64,000 nucleotides of DNA, taken from assembly GCA_018694835.1 (NCBI GenBank), contig JABHOG010000100.1, forward strand, positions 38,173 through 102,172, given 5' to 3'. The DNA is from Planctomycetota bacterium (GTDB lineage: Bacteria; Planctomycetota; UBA8108; UBA1146). The notes beneath the pieces are model-generated. The model saw only the letters and a list, made by a program, of their open reading frames with translations. It was not told the origin of the DNA and searched no databases. Below are positions 35,723 to 43,910 of the stretch, piece after piece (position 1 is the stretch's first letter; each line of letters begins with the position of its first letter). The translations under genes and the position numbers were made by a program.

Positions 35723-38623
35723 CTACTTGGCTGGCTCACCTGAGACCAAGCGCCCATGACGCATCTCTAACTGGATCGGCTTGCCCTGGAGCAGTGTCAG
35801 ATCCAGTTTCTGCCCGTCACTCGACAGGGTCAACGAAACATCGCGAGATGGAAGCAGCCGCACCGATTCGATGGCTCCATCCTTCCAGCGTAGGGATACT
35901 TCGACCCCAAATCGGGTACGCAATCCCGTCACTTCCCCATCCGCCCAGTCAGCAGGAAGTGCCGGAAGTAAACGGAGGACCCCTCCATGAGACTGGATCA
36001 GTGCCTCTGCGATCCCTGCGGTCGCTCCAAAATTCCCATCGATCTGGAAGGGTGGATGATCGTCGAGCAGATTGGGAAGGGTCGATCTGGACAGTTGCTT
36101 CTGCATGCTCTCACCCACCGACTTTCCATCACCGAGCCGGGCGAAGAAGTTGAGCAACCACGCTCGACTCCAACCGGTATGCCCACCTCCGTTCGCCAGA
36201 CGGAACTCGATCGAACGACGCGCTGCGTCGACCGATAGGGGTGTCTGCTCAGCGGTCCATTCCTCACCGGGATACAGTGCGTAGAGGTGACTCATGTGTC
36301 GGTGCCCCTTCTCCACTTCTTGCCAAGCTCGTGACCATTCGAGGATGCGGCCGTCTTCACCGATCTCGGGCCTGGCGATCCGGCTTCGGGTCTCCCGGAT
36401 GGTGTTCACCAGATCATCTTCAATACCGAGTATTTCTGCACTATTGAGGGTCATGGTGAACAGGTCCCAGATGATTTCCTGGTCCATCGCATTGCCCATC
36501 CCGACATCCGCCACCTGGCCATCGGGGGTCTTGTAGGAATTTTCAGGCGATGACGATGGTCCACTGACCAGTTTTCCGGTCGCAGGATCCTCGACCAGGT
36601 AGGCACAGAAAAACTCGCTGGCACCACTCAACACCGGCCATGCACGCTCACGCAAGAAATCTTCATCCCCGCCATACTGGTAGTGCTCCCAAAGATGGCG
36701 ACAGAGCCAGGCTCCACCCAGCGGCCACAATCCCCAGACCGTTCGCCCGATCGGAACGGTGAAGGCATGGACGTCACTGGTATGGTGCGCCACCCACCCG
36801 GGGGCATCATAGAGTTCTCGGGCGGTTTCTTCACCTCTCACCACCAGCGCATCGATGAAATCGAAGAGCGGTTCGTGACACTCAGGTAGGTGCGCCACTT
36901 CAGCGGGCCAGTAGTTCATCTGGAGGTTGATGTTGATGTGATAATCACTGTTCCAAGGAGCGGAGATGTGAGGATTCCAGATCCCCTGAAGATTGGCAGG
37001 AAGAGATCCTCGACGAGATGAACTGATCAGCAGATATCGACCGAACTGGAAAAAGGTCGCCACCAGATCGGGATCCTGTTTTCCCGCTCGAATATTATTC
37101 AGTCGGATGTCGGTCGGAGTATCACGAAGCGACTCGCCTCCCAGTGACAACGAAACTCGATCCATCAGAGACCGATGATCGGCCTCCTGAGTCCGTTTCA
37201 ACTGCTGATATCGACGGGAAGGCTCGACCTCATCGTCGCCCGTTGGATGGATGGCCGCCAGTTTCACCGGGTCGAACTGCCCGGCTGGATCGCTATCTGC
37301 GCTGATCAGGAAAAGCACAGAATCGGCCCCCACGACCGAGACTCCGGGACCGCTCATCTTCAGTATTCCACCCTGCACCACGATGCTGACCTGGCACTCG
37401 AAATGAGCCCCCAGTTGTTTGTCGCCGTGGGAAGCCCGACCACCAAACCGCATCCAGGCGCGATTACCAACGATCCGGATCGGTTCGAGCAATAAACCGC
37501 CGATCTCTCGGGCGAGTCTGCAATCGATGGAAATCGATGCCGGTTGATCCGCTTCGAGGATCGCTGCCACACATTCGTCCGGTTTACTGGCCAGCACTCT
37601 TCTGCGAAACAGCACTCCTCTTGAGGTGAACTCTTCCGTCACCTGAGCTTCATCAAGATCGAGCCAACGGCGGTAATCCCGCGACTCCTCGATACCTGAC
37701 TGGTCGACCTCCAGGTCCGCCAGGGTCTGATAGGAGCGAGTCATGCGCTGCGACATGAACTGTTCTTGTAACAATTTCTGTGCCTCGACCACATCTCCCG
37801 AGAAGATGAGATCTCGAGCTTGTTTCAGATGAAGGTGTGCCCCCCGCCGTACCCGGTTGGCAGGAGTTCCCGCCCACACTCCGTCCTCGTTGAGCTGAAT
37901 CTTCCAGTGCCGGGGATCTCCCAGGACCATCCCTCCCAGCCTGCCGTTGCCCACCGGGAGTCCTTCGGTCCATCGTTTCCCCGCCGGGTTCCGGTACCAG
38001 AGGACCTGATCGCCGCCGGGGCGGTTGGCAGACCCCGAGGTTTGCATCCCCCCCCCTGGCGCGCGCGCTCCATCTCCCTGGGTCGACAAATACTTCCGCG
38101 CCAGCAGTGTCGCTTGCAACGATCCCCGGGGAACGGGCCAGTCCTTCCAGCCAGGATCATCACCCTTGCGACCGAGCCAGGTTCCACCTTCCAGACTGAT
38201 GCGGCCATCTGGCCCCTCGATGAACACGCTACCGCCGGTAATTCCGCCATTTCCCCCGGTGTCTTCGATCCGGATGGCAATCAGGTTGGCCCCTTCATGA
38301 GCCAGCTTCGCATCGATGGGGTAGATTCGATCTTGATTCCAGACCGATCCTTCGCCGATCTTCACTCCGTTGAAATAGGTCTCATCGCGATCATCGATTC
38401 GGCCGGCGTGGAGCACCAGTTCCTGGCCCGACCAGTCCGCTGGAAGGATCAGGTACGCCTTGAGCCAACCGTGGCCATCATGAGCCCCAAAGGCGCTCTC
38501 CCAGCGGCCAGGGACCGGCACAGGGACCCAATCGTCCTCCATCCGCACCGTAGTGGCCCCCATCGGAGCTGCAAAACATGGCCAGCAACACAACCACAAA
38601 ATCATCCGGCGGATTGGTGACAT
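35723..38623 (-). CDS. Glycoside hydrolase family 95 (alpha-L-fucosidase-like) with N-terminal jelly-roll module
   Basis: 966 aa, secreted. The ATG at 38623 has GGGAGAGAG directly upstream and opens a signal peptide; ATG at 38635 is possible but unsupported. An N-terminal galactose-binding-like module (about 30-150, with [17 protein letters not shown] and [13 protein letters not shown]) matches the module in the sialate esterase. The GH95 body starts at [25 protein letters not shown], then NEDGVWAG, and the active-site region [17 protein letters not shown] and [12 protein letters not shown]. The family removes terminal alpha-1,2-fucose or galactose. With the sulfatase and esterase it suggests use of fucose-rich glycans. 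Confidence 0.92.
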   Translation of the reverse strand: MSPIRRMILWLCCWPCFAAPMGATTVRMEDDWVPVPVPGRWESAFGAHDGHGWLKAYLILPADWSGQELVLHAGRIDDRDETYFNGVKIGEGSVWNQDRIYPIDAKLAHEGANLIAIRIEDTGGNGGITGGSVFIEGPDGRISLEGGTWLGRKGDDPGWKDWPVPRGSLQATLLARKYLSTQGDGARAPGGGMQTSGSANRPGGDQVLWYRNPAGKRWTEGLPVGNGRLGGMVLGDPRHWKIQLNEDGVWAGTPANRVRRGAHLHLKQARDLIFSGDVVEAQKLLQEQFMSQRMTRSYQTLADLEVDQSGIEESRDYRRWLDLDEAQVTEEFTSRGVLFRRRVLASKPDECVAAILEADQPASISIDCRLAREIGGLLLEPIRIVGNRAWMRFGGRASHGDKQLGAHFECQVSIVVQGGILKMSGPGVSVVGADSVLFLISADSDPAGQFDPVKLAAIHPTGDDEVEPSRRYQQLKRTQEADHRSLMDRVSLSLGGESLRDTPTDIRLNNIRAGKQDPDLVATFFQFGRYLLISSSRRGSLPANLQGIWNPHISAPWNSDYHININLQMNYWPAEVAHLPECHEPLFDFIDALVVRGEETARELYDAPGWVAHHTSDVHAFTVPIGRTVWGLWPLGGAWLCRHLWEHYQYGGDEDFLRERAWPVLSGASEFFCAYLVEDPATGKLVSGPSSSPENSYKTPDGQVADVGMGNAMDQEIIWDLFTMTLNSAEILGIEDDLVNTIRETRSRIARPEIGEDGRILEWSRAWQEVEKGHRHMSHLYALYPGEEWTAEQTPLSVDAARRSIEFRLANGGGHTGWSRAWLLNFFARLGDGKSVGESMQKQLSRSTLPNLLDDHPPFQIDGNFGATAGIAEALIQSHGGVLRLLPALPADWADGEVTGLRTRFGVEVSLRWKDGAIESVRLLPSRDVSLTLSSDGQKLDLTLLQGKPIQLEMRHGRLVSGEPAK

Positions 38624-38704
38624 TCTCTCTCCCATCAGTGCGATCAGGATGCACCTTGGGTACTCTTCGACCAAGGGCCGAACCATGAAACACCCTCACG
38701 ATGC

Positions 38705-38739
38705 AAAATGGGCCCGGACGTGATTACGTCCGGGCCCAT
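38705..38739 (-). terminator. Strong rho-independent terminator behind the redoxin operon
   Basis: A 12-bp perfect GC-rich stem (38710-38721 with 38726-38737, extended by two A/T pairs), loop GATT, and four T on the minus strand (38705-38708). It is 45 bp past the TAG that ends the extended redoxin frame and 82 bp before the GH95 start. Confidence 0.9.
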
Positions 38740-38769
38740 CTGATTTCATTGAAATCCTCGAAGCGAAAG

Positions 38770-38793
38770 TAACGTCGTGAACTACGACGCGTA
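38770..38793 (-). promoter_or_regulatory. Candidate bacterial SECIS element of the redoxin gene
   Basis: Read on the minus strand, a 6-bp stem CGTCGT/ACGACG encloses loop AGTTC; the lower stem can extend by a G-U pair, a bulged C and two A-U pairs. The loop starts 19 nt after the in-frame TGA (38803-38805), within the 16-37 nt spacing known for bacterial SECIS, and has the expected G in the first two loop positions. The final TAG (38782-38784) starts at the top of the 5' stem arm and runs into the loop. No folding energies were calculated. Confidence 0.6.
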
Positions 38794-39354
38794 TTTCACC
38801 GTTCAGCCGTAGGGCTTGGTCCGAGGAGTCGAGACTTCCTTGTTGGCGAGTAACTCATCGAGCGCCTTCTTGACGTAGTTCTCTCCCGAACGACGGTTAT
38901 CGAAAGCACCCTGGTAGAGGACCTTGCCATTTTTCATGATGAAAACATGCGGGGTTCTCTTGGCTCCGAATCGTTTCCCCACCTTGCCATCAAAGTCGGC
39001 GAGAATTTTGTGCTCGACTCCGTATTGCTTGGTGAACTTCTTCAGCCCCTCGATGGTGTTGTGCTTGGTCGAGCAAACGGAGAACCACTGAACATCCTTC
39101 GCCTTGTACTCGGCGACCAACTTCTGGACCTTCTTGGCCTTGTACAGCGGCTTCACCGCAGGACACCCGGATTCGGTCCATTCCAGAACGATGTACTTGT
39201 CCTTGAAATCCGCAGATTTGAAAGATTTCCCATCGAGATCTTTCAGATCGAAGGACATCTCGGGAGTCTTCTTGACACTCTCATCGTCGGCCTTTAGCGC
39301 AGCACCACCGCACAAGCAAAGAGCCAGAGCCAATATCGTTGCGACACTTCTCAT
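38782..39354 (-). CDS. Secreted redoxin (AhpC/TSA-like), probable selenoprotein with in-frame TGA
   Basis: 190 aa if the TGA at 38803-38805 is read as selenocysteine (Sec184); 183 aa if it is a stop. The start at 39354 follows GGAAAGGAAG at good spacing; an ATG at 39372 is less favoured. A signal peptide (about 1-22) is followed by a thioredoxin-fold peroxiredoxin-like domain (LEWTESGCPAVKPLY with Cys64, IMKNGKVLYQGAFD). The C-terminal tail is TPRTKPYG-TGA-TVKYAS-TAG. Family members carry Cys where the TGA falls (PYGC-S/T-VKY). A candidate SECIS follows. It is 53 bp (to its ATG) behind a DsbD-alpha-like gene that could supply electrons. No Sec machinery is in the window. Confidence 0.75.
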
Positions 39355-39375
39355 CAGCCGCTTCCTTTCCATTAG

Positions 39376-39396
39376 CAGCAGCCCCTTGGGCTGCTG
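39376..39396 (-). promoter_or_regulatory. Intercistronic hairpin before the redoxin gene
   Basis: A perfect 9-bp stem CAGCAGCCC/GGGCTGCTG with a 3-nt loop, between the DsbD-alpha-like stop and the redoxin ribosome site. There is no T-run, so it is not a normal terminator; RNA processing or stabilisation of the downstream message is plausible. Confidence 0.5.
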
Positions 39397-39407
39397 AGCA
39401 GTAGTAC

Positions 39408-40391
39408 TTACTTCGGTTGCTTTTTCTGTGGCCCATCGAGTGTGACCGCAGGCATTCCAGGAACCGGCCCTGCAGCCTTTCCTGGACTGGGTACCAGTGT
39501 GACACCCAGTAACCCGGGATGAAAGCCCAACCCCAGCTCCTGTAAATCAAATCGCACTTGCCAGCCAACAGGTCGACCATTCTCGACACTCGACTCCCGA
39601 TTCCATCTCTCGACCTTGGCCTCGGAGATCAAACCCTCCTCGATTCCGTGAGGAAAGGCGATCCACTGGAGGGGAACTGCAGGTCGTCGATCATCACCTT
39701 GACGCGACCAGCGAACCACCCAGGTGCCCTTTCGAATCGGAGTCGATCCCTGCTCCGGGATCCACTGCTGCTCGAAGTGAAAGCCTCGAGCCTTTGCTGC
39801 AGCAACTGGATACCGATCTCTCCACCCGGCCAGGACCGAGCTGCCACCTGTATCCATCGTGATGCTCTCGTCACCTCGCGAGATGCTCAACTCGGTTTCG
39901 CTCTTGCCGTAGATGCAAACCTTCTCACACACTTGCCAGATCACCTTCACCGGGATGGAAACCTTGCTGGAATCATCGTCATTCGATCGGCTCGATGGAG
40001 TGAGGTTGAAACGAAGAAGAAATGGTTTGTTGTAGCCAATCGAGATCAGATCGCCCTCTTCGACCATGCGCTTTGGAACCGGGAAATCCGCTTCGCTGAC
40101 CTTCCATCCTGCTGGCAACACCCAGGTCACATCGGGGGCATCCCCTCCATCGCGAGAAGAGTGCCAGTATCCGTGCCAACCGGGTAACGGCTGGATCAGC
40201 ACACCTACCTGAAATGGAACTCCTGGCCGGAACTGTTTCACAGAGGAGAAGATGTCGATGGAGCAAGGATCTTCTGCTTCGAACTGATCGAGAACGCTGT
40301 CCTGGGCCGGCAGCAGCGGAAGAAACAGTCCTGCGATGACCAACAAAAGCAGCCGCTTCAGCAACGTCGAATGAGACTTGAGATTCATCAT
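39408..40391 (-). CDS. DsbD N-terminal (alpha) domain-like periplasmic protein
   Basis: 327 aa with a signal peptide (about 10-30). The sequence matches the DsbD-alpha/DsbC-like exported domain: WHGYWHSSRDGGDAPDVTW, and the cysteine motif VCEKVCIYGKS, where the pair of cysteines accepts and passes electrons. The beta (membrane) and gamma domains of DsbD are absent, so an electron source must be encoded elsewhere. It lies 10 bp after the TIM-barrel gene and 35 bp before the earliest possible redoxin start (39372), so it is probably the redox partner of the redoxin. The ATG at 40391 (or 40388) follows AGGA. Confidence 0.85.
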   Translation of the reverse strand: MMNLKSHSTLLKRLLLLVIAGLFLPLLPAQDSVLDQFEAEDPCSIDIFSSVKQFRPGVPFQVGVLIQPLPGWHGYWHSSRDGGDAPDVTWVLPAGWKVSEADFPVPKRMVEEGDLISIGYNKPFLLRFNLTPSSRSNDDDSSKVSIPVKVIWQVCEKVCIYGKSETELSISRGDESITMDTGGSSVLAGWRDRYPVAAAKARGFHFEQQWIPEQGSTPIRKGTWVVRWSRQGDDRRPAVPLQWIAFPHGIEEGLISEAKVERWNRESSVENGRPVGWQVRFDLQELGLGFHPGLLGVTLVPSPGKAAGPVPGMPAVTLDGPQKKQPK

Positions 40392-40401
40392 TATAGTTTT
40401 C

Positions 40402-41295
40402 CTACCACACGTCTGCAGCTTTGACTCGTTCGGTAGCGAGTGCCTCTTCGACACTCGGTGAGCATTCCAGTCCGATGAAGTCTCGGTAGCCGAGATTCCA
40501 CGCCTCCTTGAATACACGGGAGTACTGGATCTCTCCTGTTCCCGGTTCCCTGCGGCCGGGGTTGTCGGCCAGTTGTAAGTATCCGACCTGATCCCATCCC
40601 TCTCGCAACCGACGGCACAGATCACCCTCGGTGATCTGCATGTGATAAAGATCCCAGTTGATCTTGACCATCGGAGAACTCACCTCCTTGCAGATCCGCA
40701 CCGCCGGCGGACTGCCGTAGAGGCAGTGCCCCTTATGATCGACCCGGATATTCATCGGCTCCAGAATCAGCATCACTCCCGCATCTTCTGCCATCGGAGC
40801 GACTCTCTTGAGACCCGTGATGATGTTCTCATGCATCTGTTCCTGAGTCATTCCTGGCTGATCATTGCCTCCGACCACTGTCATCTTGCGAGCCTTCAGT
40901 TTCTTCGCCGTCTCGATGGAAGCGATGATCTCCTGCTCAAATCGATCATGATTCTTCGGATCATTCAGTCCCGGAGAAAAGCCCCACGCGGTGAACTGCG
41001 CCACTTCCACCCCGGTTTCATCGCACGCCTTGCGAATCTCTGCGATGTTCTTTCCGCGCCACGGCCACATCTCGACAGCGGGATATCCCAACTTCGCTGC
41101 TGCACGAATCCGATCTTGATGAGGCCCACCACCGAATCCCCACATCTCGATGTTGACTGCAAATCGTGTCTTCCCCCAGGGTAGAGGTATGAATCCATCA
41201 TCTCCTTGTAACGGAGAAGCGCCTGCAACTCCGGTAGCGCTGACCGCAGCGAGCGCCGCTGCGCTGGTCAGGAAATCTCGTCGGTCGATGGTCAT
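40402..41295 (-). CDS. Tat-exported TIM-barrel sugar isomerase-like protein (hydroxypyruvate isomerase/AP endonuclease 2 fold)
   Basis: 297 aa. A twin-arginine signal DRRDFLTSAAALAAVSA precedes a xylose isomerase-like TIM barrel with GYPAVEMWPW, VVGGNDQ, LILEPMN, VKINWDLYHMQ and IGLECSP; the metal-binding Glu/Asp/His residues of the hydroxypyruvate isomerase family are present in these segments. Exported versions are common in Planctomycetota, with sugar epimerase or isomerase roles presumed. AGAGGAG precedes the ATG. It is the first gene of the operon that includes the DsbD-like and redoxin genes. Confidence 0.88.
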   Translation of the reverse strand: MTIDRRDFLTSAAALAAVSATGVAGASPLQGDDGFIPLPWGKTRFAVNIEMWGFGGGPHQDRIRAAAKLGYPAVEMWPWRGKNIAEIRKACDETGVEVAQFTAWGFSPGLNDPKNHDRFEQEIIASIETAKKLKARKMTVVGGNDQPGMTQEQMHENIITGLKRVAPMAEDAGVMLILEPMNIRVDHKGHCLYGSPPAVRICKEVSSPMVKINWDLYHMQITEGDLCRRLREGWDQVGYLQLADNPGRREPGTGEIQYSRVFKEAWNLGYRDFIGLECSPSVEEALATERVKAADVW

Positions 41296-41418
41296 CTCGG
41301 ACTCCTCTCGCTTCCATGAAAAATCGTATCTGGTTTCATCATCGCTTCTGAATCGCGCCTCAGAGTTGTTCCTGAAGCAAGAGATTGGTCGAGCTCGCGT
41401 AGACTGAACACGCCAGAT

Positions 41419-42201
41419 TCAGACCTGATAATCGAGTCCGCTCTCCATCACCTCGACGCCAGGAAGCGACAATTCTGCCAGTTCCTCGACGATCTCGTTG
41501 TACTGATTCGACTTGAGGTGGACTGCGAGAAATCGTAACTGATCCGGATCCGGGGCCTTGGCTCGGTTGGACTTGAAGGTGCTCGGAGTCAGGTGCTTCG
41601 ACGCATCTGCGAGCCATTGCAATCGTTCGGGAAAGGCGCACTCCAGCACCACGGTGGTCAGCCCCTTGACCTGGTGGCATCGATTCCAGATCTGATCCGT
41701 CGGCCCGGTATCGGTCACTATCGCACAAGCGCTCTGGTCGTCCTCGATGATGTAGGCGACCGTCTCGACGATGTGATCTACGGGAATCGCCGTGATGCTG
41801 ATTCCTTCGACCTGAATCGCAACACCTTCTTCGAGGACATGGAGCCGGACCAGGTCTCGGCCCGATTCCTCGCAGATGCGGATGAAGTCGGGCCAGTGAC
41901 GATCGTTGAGCATATCCAGACGAAGTGAGGCGATGGTGGCTTCAGTGCCATAGATGGTCACGGGAACATCGAAATCACTGTCGACACCAAAGTGAGCATC
42001 GAGAAAGGTCGGCAAGCTCGCAACGTGATCGCTATGAGAATGAGTGATGAATACATGCTTGATCGCCAGCTGCTGGGAGAGCTCTGCATGAAAGCCAATA
42101 CTACCGGCATCGATACAGATGTGCTGATCGATCAGGTAGGAACTGAGCAGTTGGGCTGGACCCACGCCACCGATGGTGGAAGGCAATAACTGAAGCCTCA
42201 C
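41419..42201 (-). CDS. Class II cyclic-nucleotide phosphodiesterase (metallo-beta-lactamase fold)
   Basis: 260 aa. The metal-binding HSHSDH (residues 54-59) of the beta-lactamase fold is present. The segments YLIDQHICIDAGSI, VTIYGTEATI and LNDRHWPDFIRI align in order with the class II cAMP phosphodiesterase family, supporting hydrolysis of 3',5'-cyclic nucleotides. No signal peptide. Its start is 3 bp after the stop of the cyclic-nucleotide-binding gene, so they form one operon: a sensor and a degradative enzyme. Confidence 0.85.
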   Translation of the reverse strand: MRLQLLPSTIGGVGPAQLLSSYLIDQHICIDAGSIGFHAELSQQLAIKHVFITHSHSDHVASLPTFLDAHFGVDSDFDVPVTIYGTEATIASLRLDMLNDRHWPDFIRICEESGRDLVRLHVLEEGVAIQVEGISITAIPVDHIVETVAYIIEDDQSACAIVTDTGPTDQIWNRCHQVKGLTTVVLECAFPERLQWLADASKHLTPSTFKSNRAKAPDPDQLRFLAVHLKSNQYNEIVEELAELSLPGVEVMESGLDYQV

Positions 42202-42204
42202 GAA

Positions 42205-42660
42205 TCAATTCACCCTTCGATGGTCACTCGACTGGAGCCGCATGGCGATCAGTCGCGCCAACCCCAGCACCATCCGATAGACGGTCCGATAGACGGTCCG
42301 ATCCTGCATCTCCAGCAACTCCTTGAACTTGGCGATCGAGAAGGAGCGCAGCCGCGAACGAGTAACTGCCACCACACTGGCGGTATGACGGTTCTCACTC
42401 ACTAATCCCATCTCGCCGAAACTACTCAGATCGGAAAGCCTCGCCAACACCTTTGGATTCGCTCCATCGGACTTGATCACATCGAGAGTTCCTTCGGCGA
42501 TGATGAAGAAGTGTCCGGGGATATCCCCCTCGCTGATCACCACGTCCCCCGGCTCGACGATCACCTCCTGCGAAAACCCCAGCAATGCGCCGATCTCCTC
42601 GGGCTGCAACCCTTCGAACAGGGGCACCGACGAGTATCGCTCATATCTCGGAGCATCCAT
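42205..42660 (-). CDS. Stand-alone cyclic-nucleotide-binding domain protein
   Basis: 151 aa. The ATG at 42660 follows GGAGGA; an in-frame ATG at 42702 is less supported. The whole protein is a CRP-type cNMP-binding domain: PLFEGLQPEEI, PGHFFIIAEGTLDVI and the phosphate-binding cassette FGEMGLVSENRHTASV. The DNA-binding helix-turn-helix of CRP is absent, so it is unlikely to be a transcription factor by itself. The C-terminal helix contains a duplicated TVYR from a 12-bp tandem repeat. Together with the phosphodiesterase it suggests a local cNMP signalling pair. Confidence 0.88.
   Translation of the reverse strand: MDAPRYERYSSVPLFEGLQPEEIGALLGFSQEVIVEPGDVVISEGDIPGHFFIIAEGTLDVIKSDGANPKVLARLSDLSSFGEMGLVSENRHTASVVAVTRSRLRSFSIAKFKELLEMQDRTVYRTVYRMVLGLARLIAMRLQSSDHRRVN
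42274..42302 (-). repeat. 12-bp tandem duplication inside the cNMP-binding gene
   Basis: CCGATAGACGGT occurs twice with a partial third copy, encoding TVYRTVYR in the C-terminal helix. The length is a multiple of three, so copy-number variation would not shift the frame. Confidence 0.85.
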
Positions 42661-42926
42661 CGTTCCTCCAGATCCTCGATCGCCGTCCTCGAGTGGCTTC
42701 ATCTGACGAAATCGTCAAGGAATACGCTACACCGACCCCTGCCATTCGACAACAGCCCACCCCTTTCGACAACAACTCGAAGCGTAGGACGGAGACGAGG
42801 AAGTACCCCGCCCATGAGCCCGGCTCGAGAAGGAACTGCGGGGGTAGAAGAGACCAAGCGTCACAGGGGTTCACGGGCTCAGGGGGTTCAAGGTTGGGTG
42901 TAGATCGGCGCGGGCGTGAATCCACA
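42661..42926. other. Gene-free stretch before the 14-bp repeats
   Basis: 266 bp divergently upstream of the cNMP-binding gene and bordering the repeat array. Six-frame reading shows no plausible product. It presumably holds the promoter of the cNMP operon, but I could not pick a convincing -35/-10 pair. Confidence 0.5.
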
Positions 42927-43030
42927 CGGCTGTCGATCTGCGGCTGTCGATCTGCGGCTGTCGATCTGCGGCTGTCGATCAGCGGCGGTGAATCAGCGGC
43001 AGTGGATCAGGGGCAGTGGATCAGGGGCAG
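42927..43030. repeat. 14-bp tandem repeat array (about 7.4 copies)
   Basis: Units start CGGCTGTCGATCTG; the first three are identical, then copies drift (CGGCTGTCGATCAG, CGGCGGTGAATCAG, CGGCAGTGGATCAG, GGGCAGTGGATCAG) and the last partial unit ends at 43030. The array overlaps the last codons and stop of the dockerin-tailed gene at 43021. 14 is not a multiple of three and there are no spacers, so it is neither a protein repeat nor a CRISPR. Confidence 0.9.
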
Positions 43031-43896
43031 GCCGGATAGGACAGGCAGCCGAGAGAATCCGCAGTGGAATCGAATCCACAACCAGGGAACGGACTTTCCG
43101 GTGGCGGAGAGCCGCTACAGTAGAGTGCGCACAGAACCCGAATCGCATCGGTGATCGAGACATTGCCACTGTCGTTGGCATCGAGAGCATCGAGACAATC
43201 CGCCGCGGCACCGATGAACAGGTACTGGAGAATTCCAACCCCATCGGCCAGATCGAGAGTTCCATCCTGGGAGGCATCTCCACGGATCAACGGTGCTCCA
43301 TCGTGGGGTGTCAGGGTCACGGCTCCGCTGGCCAGGCTTGGTGGATAAGAAGCTCCTTCGATGACGATCGAGATGTCGACCGGTGGGCTTCCCAGTGTAT
43401 CGACAAAATCGAGGCTGGTGGAGGTGGTCGTGGTCGCTCCAGTCAGAGGGCCATCCATCAGCTGATATTCGATACCCAGGAGATCGGTTTCCGTCTCGAA
43501 ACTGATCGTGTATAAGCCCGGGAAGCTGAGGACCACGCCTTCCGTGACGCCTTCCGGTAAGATGGCGATTTGATCGAAATCAACACCGTGTCCACCCGGC
43601 GGCACCAAAAGATTGGTGGCAATGATGGGCATCAACAGTGTCGAGTCATTTCCAACACCCAGTGAGTATCCCTGCGCCTGAGCGATGACTCCTGTCGCCT
43701 GGTGCACAGAGACCACCGTGCTCATGCCATAGGAAGTTGGATTGGCCGCGGCGTAATCAACATCTGCACCGCTGGCTCGTAGGACAAAGTCGCTGCCGAC
43801 CTGTCCGTACAAACCCGGAACCCACATCCCGAAGGAGAGGATCAGCAGCAGCATCGAGCCTGTCAGGCGCGTGGAACTGAAGTTGTAATGCATCAT
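43021..43896 (-). CDS. Secreted protein with dockerin-like C-terminal tail
   Basis: 291 aa. Several ATGs lie near the start (43908, 43902, 43896); 43896 has GGAG at the best distance. A signal peptide (about 5-32) is followed by one beta-rich domain (about 35-205) and a dockerin-like pair, RGDASQDGTLDLADG and DANDSGNVSITDA, with a Cys/Pro-rich end (SPFPGCG). It starts just after the stop of the larger dockerin-tailed gene and is probably co-transcribed. Function unknown. Its stop codon falls within the 14-bp tandem repeat. Confidence 0.75.
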   Translation of the reverse strand: MMHYNFSSTRLTGSMLLLILSFGMWVPGLYGQVGSDFVLRASGADVDYAAANPTSYGMSTVVSVHQATGVIAQAQGYSLGVGNDSTLLMPIIATNLLVPPGGHGVDFDQIAILPEGVTEGVVLSFPGLYTISFETETDLLGIEYQLMDGPLTGATTTTSTSLDFVDTLGSPPVDISIVIEGASYPPSLASGAVTLTPHDGAPLIRGDASQDGTLDLADGVGILQYLFIGAAADCLDALDANDSGNVSITDAIRVLCALYCSGSPPPESPFPGCGFDSTADSLGCLSYPACP

Positions 43897-43910
43897 CGTC
43901 ATCTCCATCT

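Noticed and set aside
38803..38805. The TGA as a simple stop or a frameshift site
   Set aside because: A plain stop leaves the family tail unexplained although it continues in the same frame; a frameshift is not needed to read TVKYAS. The Sec reading explains both, but remains unproven.
42205..42660. CRP-type transcription factor
   Set aside because: The protein ends after the cNMP-binding domain; no helix-turn-helix is present.
42927..43030. CRISPR array
   Set aside because: The units are contiguous 14-bp repeats without spacers and no cas gene is nearby.
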